The translations under genes were made by a program, and so were the position numbers. From positions 310,001 to 374,000 of the forward strand of contig NZ_FMWX01000002.1 in the NCBI RefSeq assembly GCF_900103265.1: 64,000 bases of DNA, read 5' to 3'. This DNA comes from Sphingomonas sp. NFR15 (lineage in GTDB: Bacteria > Pseudomonadota > Alphaproteobacteria > Sphingomonadales > Sphingomonadaceae). Below, piece by piece: positions 17,583-26,597 of this stretch; within the stretch, counting starts at the first letter, position 1, and every line of letters begins with the position of its first letter. Under the pieces are notes generated by a model. It saw nothing but the letters and a program-made list of their open reading frames with translations. It searched no databases and was not told where the DNA came from.

Positions 17583-20054
17583 TTGCGCCTTGAAAGTTCC
17601 CTGTCTTCGAAAGCGTGCGTGGTGACGCTGGCGCGGCCCTCGACCGGCGGGGCGCTGTTGCTGCTCAGCACCGCCGTCGCGGCGCTCGCGGCAGCGACGC
17701 ATTCGGACGGCGTGCGCGCGCAGATCGCGCAACCGGCGGTCGCGCACGTCCAAAACGGTCCGCCCGAGTTGCTCGAACACTATTGCGCGCGCTGCCACAA
17801 CGACGACGACAAGGTCGCGAACCTCTCGATCGCCGACCTGCGCGACAATGATCTGCTGATCGGCAAGCACGCCGACGAGTGGGAGAAGATCCTCCGGCGC
17901 ACCAGCCTCGGCGAGATGCCGCCGCGGAACAAGCCGCAGCCCGATCCGGCGATGCGCGCCGCGTTCATCCAGTGGCTCAAGGGATCGCTCGATGCCTATG
18001 CCGCCGCGCATCCCGATCCCGGCCGCGCGACGCTCCGCCGCCTCAACCGGGTCGAATATGCCAACGCCGTGCGCGATCTGCTCGCGCTCGACGTCGATGT
18101 CAGCCGCGATCTGCCGCAGGACAATTCGGGCTATGGCTTCGACAATATCGCCGATGTGCTGACCGTCTCGCCGACGCTGATAGACCGGTACGTCAGCGTC
18201 GCCGGCAAGATCGCGCGGATCGCGACGGGAACGAGCTCGCCGCGCGCGTTCGTCACCAGCTACGAGGTGCCCAAGGACGGGTCGGTGCTCAACTCGGGCC
18301 GGCCTGCCTATAACGAGCGCGCCAGCGACATGCTGCCGCTCGGCTCGCGCGGCGGCGGCGCGTTCCGCTATTATGCGCGTCACGACGGCGTGTACGAGGT
18401 GAGCGGCTGGCTCAACGCCAACACCAACAATGAGACCGACCGGCTCAAGGAGGACAAGGTCAGCGTGCGCGTGCCGCTCACGGCGGGCGCGCACACCATC
18501 GGCATGGCCTTCCACCGCACGCTCGCGCCCGACGAGAGCGTGCAGACACTGCGCAACGATCTCGACAAGGTGCCGTTGCCGGTCGATGCGCCCAAGCCGC
18601 TGCCGCTCGACGTTCTCGTCGATGGCGTCCGGGTACAGCAGATCAGCGTGCCGTCGTACCGACTGTCACCGCGCTATTCGCAACGGAATTTCCCGCGCGA
18701 CGTGCTCCAGATCGACGTCGCCGGGCCGTATGACGCGCGCGGCAAGGTCGATACACCGAGCCGCAAGCGCATCTTCCTGTGCCGCCCGCGCGCCGCCTCG
18801 GCGGAGACAGCCTGCGCGCAGAAGATCATCATCGCGCTCGCGCATCGCGCCTATCGCCGCCCGGTCGGCGAGGCCGATGTCGCGCCGCTGATGAAGCTCT
18901 ATGCGAGCGAGCGCGCCGCATCCGATTTCGATCACGGCATCGCGGCTGCGGTGGAGGGCGTGCTGGTCGCGCCGCACTTCCTGTTCCTTGTCGAGAGCGA
19001 TCCGGCGGGCAGCGTGCCGGGCAGCGTCCACCGCGTCACCGATCTGGAACTCGCCTCGCGGCTGTCGTTCTTCCTGTGGAGCAGTCTGCCCGACGACACG
19101 CTGTTGAAGGTGGCGGAGCAGGGCAAACTTGGCATGCCCGGCGCCATCGAGGCGCAGGTGACGCGGATGCTGGCCGATCCGCGCGCCGACGCGCTGACGA
19201 AAAACTTCGCCGGGCAATGGCTCTATCTGCGCAACCTCGACCAGCAGCGGCCCGACATCCGCGTCTATCCCGAGTTCGACACGCGGCTGCGCGCGGCGAT
19301 GGCGCGCGAGACCGAGATGTTCTTCGGCTATGTGTTGCACACCAACCGCAGCCTGCTCGATTTCCTTGCGGCGGACTACACCTTCCTCAACCAGCGGCTC
19401 GCCGCGCATTACGGCATCGCCGGGGTCAGCGGCACCGCGTTCCGCAAGGTCGCGCTCGATCCGGCGTGGCATCGTGGCGGGCTGCTCGGGCAGGCGAGCA
19501 TCCTTACCGTCACCTCCTACGGCAACCACACGTCGGTAGTGAAGCGCGGCAAATGGGTGCTGGAAAACATCCTCGCCGCCGCGCCGCCGCCACCCCCGCC
19601 CGACGTGCCGGCGCTTCAGGAAACGCATGACGGCCGCAAGCTCACCGCGCGCGAGCAACTCGAGCTGCACCGCGCGAACCCGGCCTGCGCCTCGTGCCAC
19701 GTCAAGATGGACCCGATCGGCTTCGCGCTGGAGAATTTCGACGCGGTCGGCGGCTGGCGCACGCAGGACGCCGGGCAGATCATCGATGCGGCGGCGGTGC
19801 TGCCCGACGGCACCAAGTTCGCCGGCTTCGACGGGCTTCAGACAATCCTGCTCGCCCGCAAGGACGAATTCGCCGACGCTTTCACCCGCCGCCTGCTCAC
19901 CTATGCGCTCGCGCGCGGGCTGGTCGCGCAGGACATGCCGACCGTGCGGAAGATCGCCGCGAGCGCGGCGGCGGATGATTACCGCATCCAGACGATCCTC
20001 AAGGGCATCGCCACCAGCGCACCGTTCACGCTCCGCAAGACGCCGGCAAAATGA
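17583..20054 (+). CDS. Secreted DUF1592-type di-haem protein (planctomycete-cytochrome-like)
   Basis: An 823-residue protein. A hydrophobic export segment (about residues 22-42) precedes a first haem motif CARCH (68-72). The DUF1587/1595/1592/1588/1585-type modules follow, with LNRVEYANAVRDLLALD, FFLWSSLPDD and GNHTSVVKRGKWVLEN recognisable. A second CASCH motif (702-706) is followed by the characteristic MDPIGFALENFD. The family is known mainly from Planctomycetes and its enzymatic role is undefined. The start is uncertain: TTG 17583, or GTG 17619/17622. It begins a five-gene co-directional run ending at 24056. Confidence 0.85.
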   Translation: MRLESSLSSKACVVTLARPSTGGALLLLSTAVAALAAATHSDGVRAQIAQPAVAHVQNGPPELLEHYCARCHNDDDKVANLSIADLRDNDLLIGKHADEWEKILRRTSLGEMPPRNKPQPDPAMRAAFIQWLKGSLDAYAAAHPDPGRATLRRLNRVEYANAVRDLLALDVDVSRDLPQDNSGYGFDNIADVLTVSPTLIDRYVSVAGKIARIATGTSSPRAFVTSYEVPKDGSVLNSGRPAYNERASDMLPLGSRGGGAFRYYARHDGVYEVSGWLNANTNNETDRLKEDKVSVRVPLTAGAHTIGMAFHRTLAPDESVQTLRNDLDKVPLPVDAPKPLPLDVLVDGVRVQQISVPSYRLSPRYSQRNFPRDVLQIDVAGPYDARGKVDTPSRKRIFLCRPRAASAETACAQKIIIALAHRAYRRPVGEADVAPLMKLYASERAASDFDHGIAAAVEGVLVAPHFLFLVESDPAGSVPGSVHRVTDLELASRLSFFLWSSLPDDTLLKVAEQGKLGMPGAIEAQVTRMLADPRADALTKNFAGQWLYLRNLDQQRPDIRVYPEFDTRLRAAMARETEMFFGYVLHTNRSLLDFLAADYTFLNQRLAAHYGIAGVSGTAFRKVALDPAWHRGGLLGQASILTVTSYGNHTSVVKRGKWVLENILAAAPPPPPPDVPALQETHDGRKLTAREQLELHRANPACASCHVKMDPIGFALENFDAVGGWRTQDAGQIIDAAAVLPDGTKFAGFDGLQTILLARKDEFADAFTRRLLTYALARGLVAQDMPTVRKIAASAAADDYRIQTILKGIATSAPFTLRKTPAK

Positions 20055-20077
20055 CACGCCGCCCCGCCCCGACCACC

Positions 20078-20158
20078 CGTTCCCCCGCGAAAGCGGGGGT
20101 CCAGAGCCACGAGCGCGGCGCTGCTTGGCTCTGGGCTCCCGCGTTCGCGGGAGAACAG
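20078..20158. repeat. Dispersed palindromic repeat, family D copy 2
   Basis: Arms CCCCCGCGAAAGCGGGGGTC and CTCCCGCGTTCGCGGGAG, with nested CCAGAGCC and GGCTCTGG. It lies between the DUF1592 and DUF1552 genes. A sister copy lies at 4412-4498. Confidence 0.7.
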
Positions 20159-20172
20159 CAAGGACCAACGCC

Positions 20173-21513
20173 ATGATCCTCCCGCGCCCCGCGATCAGCC
20201 GCCGCACGATGCTGCGCGGCGCCGGCACGATGCTGGCGCTGCCCCTCCTCGAAGCGATGATGCCGAGCGCGCGCGCCGCCGATCTCGCGTCGCGACCCAA
20301 ACGGTTGCAGGTGTTCTACTCGCCCAACGGCATGATGATGGACGCCTTCCGTCCGGCCACGCAAGGCAAGGGCTTCGCGCTGCCATCGACGCTGGAGCCG
20401 CTCGCGCCGCACCGCGCGCAGATCAGCGTGTTCAGCGGGCTCGGCCATCCGCAGGCGGCGGCGATGGGCGATATCGCCGCCGGGCATGGCCGCTCCTGCC
20501 CTGCCTTCCTTACCGGCACGCATGTCAAACAGACCGAGGGCACCGATATCCGCTGCGCGGTGTCGATCGATCAGGTCTATGCGCAGCATCTCGGCGACGC
20601 GACGATGCTCAGTTCGCTCGAACTCGGCATCGATCCGGCGAGCCTGCTCGGCAGTTGCGATATCGGCTATAGCTGCGCCTATACCAACGGCATTTCGTGG
20701 ATGAACCCGAGCGTGCCGCTCCCCGTCAGCGCCAATCCGCGCGATGTGTTCGAGCGGCTGTTCGGCGACGGCGACGCGCTCGACGCGCAAAGCCGGCTCG
20801 CGCAGGCGCGCCGCCAGACCAGCATCCTCGATTTCGTCCGCGACGATACGCAGCGGCTGTCGGGGCGGCTCGGCAGCGAGGATCGCCGCAAGCTCGACGA
20901 ATATCTGGCGGCGACGCGCGACATCGAAAAGCGCATCCAGCGCGCCGCAGCCTCGGGCGCGACCAGCCAGGCGACCGACATGGAGCGGCCGGCGGGCATC
21001 CCGGATTCGTTCGACGAGCATGTCCGCATGATGATCGATCTGCAGGTGCTGGCGATGCAGGCCGACATCACCCGCGTCGGCAGCTTCATGATCGGGCGCG
21101 AGCTGAGCAACCGCACCTATCCCGAGATCGGCGTACCCGATTCGCACCACATGCTCAGCCACCACGGCAACAGCCCCGAGAAGATGGCGAAGCTGGCCAA
21201 GATCAACCGGCACCACATGGAATATTTCGCCTACTATCTCGACCGGATGAAGGCGGTTAAGGACGGCGAGGGCACGTTGCTCGACCGCACGATGGTGATC
21301 CGCGGCTCTGCATTTGGGGACTCGAACCAGCACGACCACATGGACCTGCCGGTGATCGTCGCGGGCGGGCTGGTGCCGGGCGACCGCAGCATCGCGGTCC
21401 CCAAGGGCACGACCATGTCGAACCTGCTGCTTGCCGCGCTCAACGTGCTCGACGTGCCGACCAAATCCTTTGGTGACAGCACCGCGCCGCTCGCGGAGCT
21501 GGTGCATGCCTGA
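20173..21513 (+). CDS. Tat-exported DUF1552 family protein
   Basis: A 446-residue protein with a twin-arginine signal (ISRRTMLRGAGTMLALPLL). The body resembles the DUF1552 family: LQVFYSPNGMMMDAF, FSGLGHPQAAAMGDIAAGHG and a C-terminal PVIVAGGLVPGDR. DUF1552 proteins are almost always encoded beside DUF1592 cytochromes, and their function is unknown. Tat export implies folding in the cytoplasm, perhaps with a cofactor (inference). AAGGA lies nine bases before the ATG. The stop overlaps the ankyrin gene start by eight bases. Confidence 0.87.
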   Translation: MILPRPAISRRTMLRGAGTMLALPLLEAMMPSARAADLASRPKRLQVFYSPNGMMMDAFRPATQGKGFALPSTLEPLAPHRAQISVFSGLGHPQAAAMGDIAAGHGRSCPAFLTGTHVKQTEGTDIRCAVSIDQVYAQHLGDATMLSSLELGIDPASLLGSCDIGYSCAYTNGISWMNPSVPLPVSANPRDVFERLFGDGDALDAQSRLAQARRQTSILDFVRDDTQRLSGRLGSEDRRKLDEYLAATRDIEKRIQRAAASGATSQATDMERPAGIPDSFDEHVRMMIDLQVLAMQADITRVGSFMIGRELSNRTYPEIGVPDSHHMLSHHGNSPEKMAKLAKINRHHMEYFAYYLDRMKAVKDGEGTLLDRTMVIRGSAFGDSNQHDHMDLPVIVAGGLVPGDRSIAVPKGTTMSNLLLAALNVLDVPTKSFGDSTAPLAELVHA

Positions 21514-22876
21514 TCGCGCGCGGATCGCGTTAGCGCTGGCAGCAGCGCTCGCACTGGCGAGCGGCACCGCGGAGGCACGCAAGCCTGCCGACGCGAGCGC
21601 GCTGGTCCGCGCGATCACGGCCGACGATCTCGCCGCGACGCAAGCCGCGCTCGCGGCGCATGCTGATCCCAACGTACCGCTCGATTACGGCGCGACCCCG
21701 CTCGCGCTCGCGGTCAACACGCAAGATCCCGCCCTGGTCGCGACGGTGCTTGCCGCGCATGCCAAGCCGAACACCGCCGACGCGGAGGGCGTCACGCCGC
21801 TCGCGCTCGCCTGCGAACTCGGCAACGCCGCGATCATCTCGCACCTGCTCGACGCGCACGCCGACCTCCGCATCGCCGCACCCGACGGGACCACGCCTCT
21901 GGCGATCTGCGCGCGCTTCGGGCCGGCGGAGGCGATAACACGGATCCTTGCTGAGGGCGCGGCACCCGATACGCCCGACGCGCGCGGCCAGACCCCGTTG
22001 ATGTGGGCGGCCTCGGCCGGCCGCACCGAGGCGATCGCTGCGCTGCTCAAGGCCGGCGCGGACGTGAACCGGGTTTCGAAGGGCGGGTTTACCCCGCTGT
22101 TCTTCGCGATCAAAAGCAACGGGCCGGCCGCGACCGCCGCGCTGCTCGCCGCGGGCGCGAAGGCCGACTTTCGCGGTCCGGAGAATACCAGCGCGTTGCA
22201 ACTCGCCCTGTACCAGCACAATTATTCCGCCGCCGCATTGCTCGTGCCCTATGGCTTCGATCTCGCCGCGCGCGATCGCGAGGGCAAGACCCCGCTCGAT
22301 GCCGCCGCTGAAGGCGGTGATGCTACTCTGGTAAAGCTGCTGCTCGCGCGCGGCGCCGACGCCAATGCGCTGAGCGGCCCGTCCACGATCAAATGGGTGA
22401 CAGAAGCCAATTTCGGCGTTGCGCCGCCACCCGTCCCGCCGACCCCGCCGCTGCTGTGGGCGGCGCAGGGCGGCCATGCCGAGGCGATGGCGGCGCTGCT
22501 CGCGGGCGGCGCCGACCCGCATTTCGTAGCAGCCGATGGCACTAACGTCGTGCTCGCGGCCGCGAGGGGCGGCAGTGACGCGGCGCTCCAGGTCGCTTTG
22601 CAGGCCGCGCCCGATGTCAATATCGCCAATGCGAACGGATTCACCGCGCTCCACATCCTGGTCAGCGGCCGCCCCTTCCCCGAGCTCGCGGCGATGCTGC
22701 GCACGCTCGCCGCGCATCACGCACGGACCGATCTCAAGAGCAAATACGGCACCGCCGCCGACATCGCGGACAAGGGGCTGAGCGACGTGAAGACGATTTT
22801 CCGCGAAACCTTCCCCGATGGGGCTGGCGCTATGCCGCCAAATCGGGGAGGACAGCACGTGGCCGCGCGGCCATGA
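21506..22876 (+). CDS. Exported ankyrin-repeat protein
   Basis: A 456-residue protein. A signal peptide (MPDRARIALALAAALALASGTAEA) is followed by about ten ankyrin repeats, for example YGATPLALAVNTQD, GVTPLALACELGN, GQTPLMWAASAGR and GKTPLDAAAEGGD. A proline-rich insert (PPPVPPTPPLL) lies before the last repeats. Ankyrin repeats bind proteins, so this could scaffold the neighbouring cytochrome-like proteins in the periplasm (inference). It overlaps the DUF1552 gene by eight bases, which argues for one transcript. Confidence 0.88.
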   Translation: MPDRARIALALAAALALASGTAEARKPADASALVRAITADDLAATQAALAAHADPNVPLDYGATPLALAVNTQDPALVATVLAAHAKPNTADAEGVTPLALACELGNAAIISHLLDAHADLRIAAPDGTTPLAICARFGPAEAITRILAEGAAPDTPDARGQTPLMWAASAGRTEAIAALLKAGADVNRVSKGGFTPLFFAIKSNGPAATAALLAAGAKADFRGPENTSALQLALYQHNYSAAALLVPYGFDLAARDREGKTPLDAAAEGGDATLVKLLLARGADANALSGPSTIKWVTEANFGVAPPPVPPTPPLLWAAQGGHAEAMAALLAGGADPHFVAADGTNVVLAAARGGSDAALQVALQAAPDVNIANANGFTALHILVSGRPFPELAAMLRTLAAHHARTDLKSKYGTAADIADKGLSDVKTIFRETFPDGAGAMPPNRGGQHVAARP

Positions 22877-22904
22877 TCCACGTTACTTCAGGGCGAGACC
22901 GTTG

Positions 22905-23372
22905 ATGATCGTACCAGCTTTCAAGACCCTCCGCGTTGCGGCGCTCGCCGCGATCCTGTCTGCGCCGGTGATGGCGGCGGCGCCTGCGCCGCAGGACGTC
23001 GTCAACGCGCGTGTCGCCGGCTTCAAGAAGATGGGCGGCGCGATGAAGGCGATCGGCGATCAGGTGAAGAGCGGTACGCCCGACAAGGCTGCCACGCTCG
23101 CCGCCGCGCAGACGCTCGCCACCACCGCCAAGGGCCAGGGCAAGCTGTTCCCCGCCGGCACCGGCCCCGCCGCCGGCGTCAAGACCGATGCTCTACCCGC
23201 CATCTGGACCAACCGCGCCACGTTCGACGCGGCGATGGCCAAGCTCGTGGGCGAATCGAACAAGCTGGTGGCGGTCGCCGGCAGCGGTGACGCTGCCGCG
23301 ATCGGCGCGCAGATGAAGGCGGTCGGCGCGGCCTGCGGCGCCTGTCATCGCCAGTTCCGCTCGGACGATTGA
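22905..23372 (+). CDS. Cytochrome c556/c'-type monohaem protein
   Basis: A 155-residue exported protein. A signal peptide (residues 1-24, ending VMAAA) precedes a helical bundle and a single haem motif CGACH (144-148) close to the C-terminus, as in class II cytochromes. Such proteins carry single electrons in the periplasm. It is followed within ten bases by a cytochrome b561-type gene, so the two probably exchange electrons. The ATG at 22905 is chosen because it gives a clean signal peptide. Confidence 0.9.
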   Translation: MIVPAFKTLRVAALAAILSAPVMAAAPAPQDVVNARVAGFKKMGGAMKAIGDQVKSGTPDKAATLAAAQTLATTAKGQGKLFPAGTGPAAGVKTDALPAIWTNRATFDAAMAKLVGESNKLVAVAGSGDAAAIGAQMKAVGAACGACHRQFRSDD

Positions 23373-23381
23373 TCGCGCGGC

Positions 23382-24056
23382 ATGACGCCTGACACCAGCA
23401 CCGCGCGCGTGTGGGATCTGCCGGTTCGGCTGTTCCACTGGCTGCTCGTCGCGCTGCTCGGCTTCTCGTGGTGGAGCGGCGAGCATCATGACATGGATTG
23501 GCATCGGCTCTCGGGCTGCACGATCCTCGCGCTGCTGGTGTTCCGCATCTATTGGGGTTTCGCCGGCAGCCGCACCGCGCGCTTCAGTCAGTTCGTGCGC
23601 GGCCCACGCGCTGCTCTTGCCTATCTGCGCACGCTCGGCAAACGCCCCTATCAGGCGGCCGACGGGCATAATCCGGTCGGCGGGTGGAGCGTCATCGCGA
23701 TGCTCGCCATGCTGGTGGTGATGGTGACGGCCGGGCTGTTCGCGGTCGACGTCGACGGGCTCGAATCGGGGCCGCTCGCAGATTACGTCAGCTTCGACAC
23801 CGGTCGCGCCGCAGCGGAGGTACATCATCTCGTCTTCAACGTGCTGCTCGCGCTGGTCGTGCTGCATGTGCTGGCGGTGCTGTTCTATCTGGTCGGGCTG
23901 CGCCACAACCTCGTCGCGCCGATGATCCACGGCCGCCGCAAGACCGGCGCGGCCGCTGTTGCGGCGCGGCTCGGCGCGTCGCCGTGGAAGGCGGCGATCG
24001 GCGTGGCGATCGCGGCCGGCTTTGCGTATGCCGTGTCGAAGGGCTTCCGCTTCTAG
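23382..24056 (+). CDS. Cytochrome b561-type membrane protein
   Basis: A 224-residue protein with four to five membrane helices and likely haem-ligand histidines in VRLFHWLL, GEHHDMDWHRLSG and AEVHHLVFNVLLALVVLHVL. It resembles the bacterial cytochrome b561 / Ni-Fe hydrogenase b-subunit family. This family passes electrons between quinol and c-type haems in the inner membrane. It lies nine bases after the cytochrome c gene and is the probable quinone-side partner of the cluster. Confidence 0.88.
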   Translation: MTPDTSTARVWDLPVRLFHWLLVALLGFSWWSGEHHDMDWHRLSGCTILALLVFRIYWGFAGSRTARFSQFVRGPRAALAYLRTLGKRPYQAADGHNPVGGWSVIAMLAMLVVMVTAGLFAVDVDGLESGPLADYVSFDTGRAAAEVHHLVFNVLLALVVLHVLAVLFYLVGLRHNLVAPMIHGRRKTGAAAVAARLGASPWKAAIGVAIAAGFAYAVSKGFRF

Positions 24057-24065
24057 GCGCACGGC

Positions 24066-24809
24066 ATGGCGGGGGATGCTGTCACGCTGCACGGCGCGTT
24101 GCCGTTGTACGAGCGTATCGCGATCCTCGATGCGCGACGCCACGGGGACCGGGCGTTGCTGCCGGGCGAAGCCCGCTACCGCTTCGCTGGCGCCGCGCCG
24201 CTGATCGCAGTGACCACCGACGAGTTCGAACGCGCCGCGCTCGACTACCCGATCCTGTTCTTCGCGGCCGAGCGCGAGGCGGTGGTCGTCACCGGGCTGA
24301 GCGCTGGCCGCAACCTGTTCGTCGCCCCGGACGGACGCTATGCGCCCGGCGCCTATGTGCCGGCCTATCTGCGCCGCCACCCGTTCACGCTCGCGCGCCG
24401 CGAGCACGCAGATACCAACGTGATCTGCATCGACGAAGCCTCGGATCGCATCGTCCCGATCGGCACGCCGGGCGCTACGGCCTTGTTCGAGCGCGGGCGA
24501 CCCACCGCGCTGGTCCAAACGGCGATCGGCATGTGCAACGCGGTCGATGCCGCAGAAGGCCGCACCCGCGCCTTCGTCGCGATGCTCGACGAGCTCGGGC
24601 TGCTGGAACCGCGCCGCGCCTATCACACGCCGCCCGGCGGCGAGCGGACGTTGGTGATCGAATATGACGCGGTCTCGCGCGCCAAGCTCGACGCGCTGGC
24701 GCCAGCCGCCTTCGTGAAGTTGCGCGACCAAGGCGCGCTCGCCTGGATCTATGCGCATATGCTCTCGGCCGGGAACTGGGACGTGCTGCCGCTATGGGCG
24801 GCCGGCTGA
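24066..24809 (+). CDS. SapC family protein
   Basis: A 247-residue protein with SapC-family features: LHGALPLYERIAILD, FPILFF-like YPILFFAAERE, APDGRYAPGAYVPAYLRRHPF and a C-terminal LAWIYAHMLSAGNWD. SapC was first linked to S-layer biogenesis in Campylobacter. In sphingomonads and Caulobacter relatives it usually occurs near TonB-dependent receptors, and its role is unclear. It starts nine bases after the b561 gene but is not obviously functionally linked to it. Confidence 0.85.
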   Translation: MAGDAVTLHGALPLYERIAILDARRHGDRALLPGEARYRFAGAAPLIAVTTDEFERAALDYPILFFAAEREAVVVTGLSAGRNLFVAPDGRYAPGAYVPAYLRRHPFTLARREHADTNVICIDEASDRIVPIGTPGATALFERGRPTALVQTAIGMCNAVDAAEGRTRAFVAMLDELGLLEPRRAYHTPPGGERTLVIEYDAVSRAKLDALAPAAFVKLRDQGALAWIYAHMLSAGNWDVLPLWAAG

Positions 24810-25065
24810 AGCGCCTTCCCCGGTTCATCCTGAACGCAGCCGAAAGCCGCGCCCCGCTGCCGTGCTTGTCGCAAGCGCTTCGACTTCGTTCAGCGCGAAG
24901 GGTTGGAAGCGGTTCGAGCAGTTCCAGCGGTTCGAGCAGTTCGCGTGGACCTTACCCCGTCGGCCACCCACCCCGTTCGTCCTGAGCGCAGTCGAAGGAC
25001 GTACCACGCACGCCGCTTGACGCACGCGCGTCGATTTCGTCCAGCGTGGATGGGCAGGCACCCGA
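24810..25065. repeat. Two tandem family E inverted repeats between SapC and the M20 peptidase
   Basis: One copy spans about 24823-24902 and a second spans about 24973-25055. Both are degenerate relatives of the CCGTTCGTC...GACGAACGG element. No gene is seen in this gap, and both flanking genes end here. Confidence 0.55.
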
Positions 25066-26487
25066 TCAGCCGGTGTACGCCTTGACCAACCGGTACAGGA
25101 ACACGCGCCCGTCCATCAACGACCTGACGCGGATGCGCTCGTTGAGGCCATGCACCCCCTGCCCGTCCGGGTCCGAGAACAGCCCCGACACACCGTAGGT
25201 CGGAATGCCCGCCGCGTTGGTGAAGCGGCCGTCGGTGGCGCCGGTCGACAGACGCGGGATCACCGGGACGCCCGGCCACATCTCCTTGGTCAGCGCTTCG
25301 ATCGGCGCCATGATCTGTGGGGTCAGCGGCGGCGCCGACGATTTCGGCTGGGGCGGATCGGCGAGCGCGACGCTCACCTTCGGGTTGGCCGCCACTTTCG
25401 TCAGCGTGGCGAGGATCGCGTCGACGCTCTCGCCCGGAATGATCCGGCAATTGACGTTGGCGCTCACCGCCTGCGGCTGCGCGTTGGCGGCGTGCCCGCC
25501 CGAGATCAGCGTCGGGATGCAGGTGGTGCGGAGCGTCGCATTCCAGCTCGGGTTTTCGGCGGAGACGGCCGCATAATCGGCAGCGGTCGCCGTGCCCGCG
25601 CCGATCGCCGCCATCGCGGCGCGCGTCTTGGGATAGAGCGCCGCCGACGCGCCGAAATACGCCTTGGCGGCAGGCGTCAGATCGACCGGAAAGTCATAGG
25701 CGTTGATCCGCGCCAGCGCCTCGGCCATCCAGCCGATCGCGTTGACGTGCGGCGCCTGGCGCGAGCTGTGCCCGCCGGGCGCGGTCGCCGTCAGCGTGAA
25801 ATCCTGATAGACCTTCTCTCCCGCCTGAACGCCCTGGCTGACCGGCTTGCCCGCGTCGTCGAGCGACCCGCCACCGCCCTCGTTGAGCGCCCAGCCCGCC
25901 CGCAGCGTCTCGGGCCGGGTCTTGAGCAGCCATTCGACGCCGTTGAGCGCCTTCTCGGTCTCCTCGCCACAGGTCAGCGCGAGCTTGATCGTGCGCTTGG
26001 GTTTGTAGCCCTCCTGCCGGAAGCGGATCATCGCATCGGTGAACGCCGCCGCCATCGCCTTGTCGTCCGAGGTGCCGCGCCCGTAGAGATAGCCGTTCTC
26101 CTCGATCAGCGTGAACGGATCGCGAGTCCAGTCGCTGCGCTTGGCGGCAACCACGTCGATATGCGCAAGCAGCAGCAGCGCCGGCAGCTTGGCATCGCTG
26201 CCGCGCAGGATCGCGGCGAGATTGCCCTCCTTGGGGTGCGCGGGATCGACGAGCACCTGCACGTCGGCGACCGGATAGCCGGCCGCGGTGAGGCGGGCGC
26301 CCATCCGCTCGGCAGCAAGCGTGCAACTGCCGTCGGGCCAGCTCGAATCGGTTTCGACCAGTTGCTTGTAGAGCGCGCGGAACGCCGGCTCACCGCCGCG
26401 CGGATCGACCGCGGCGGCGTGGAGCGGCGCGGCGCTGGCCAACACGGCCGCAAGCGCGACGAAACTGGAGCGACGAGCGGCCTTCAT
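25066..26487 (-). CDS. Exported M20-family metallopeptidase
   Basis: A 473-residue protein with a signal peptide (MKAARRSSFVALAAVLASAAPLHA) and dinuclear-zinc motifs LLAHIDVV, GRGTSDDKA and TCGEETE. A dimerisation domain is inserted at about 215-330. It resembles M20/M25/M40 carboxypeptidases that trim peptides or dipeptides in the periplasm. It is divergent from the dioxygenase gene. The exact substrate is unknown. Confidence 0.9.
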   Translation of the reverse strand: MKAARRSSFVALAAVLASAAPLHAAAVDPRGGEPAFRALYKQLVETDSSWPDGSCTLAAERMGARLTAAGYPVADVQVLVDPAHPKEGNLAAILRGSDAKLPALLLLAHIDVVAAKRSDWTRDPFTLIEENGYLYGRGTSDDKAMAAAFTDAMIRFRQEGYKPKRTIKLALTCGEETEKALNGVEWLLKTRPETLRAGWALNEGGGGSLDDAGKPVSQGVQAGEKVYQDFTLTATAPGGHSSRQAPHVNAIGWMAEALARINAYDFPVDLTPAAKAYFGASAALYPKTRAAMAAIGAGTATAADYAAVSAENPSWNATLRTTCIPTLISGGHAANAQPQAVSANVNCRIIPGESVDAILATLTKVAANPKVSVALADPPQPKSSAPPLTPQIMAPIEALTKEMWPGVPVIPRLSTGATDGRFTNAAGIPTYGVSGLFSDPDGQGVHGLNERIRVRSLMDGRVFLYRLVKAYTG

Positions 26488-26597
26488 GACGATCCCCCTG
26501 TGACCCGAACCGGCCCAGCTTGGCCGAGCACGATCGCTTCGACAAGCCGCTTCGTTTTGCTACTGCCTCGCAATGGCTTTGCCGCTATGCAGGGGGC

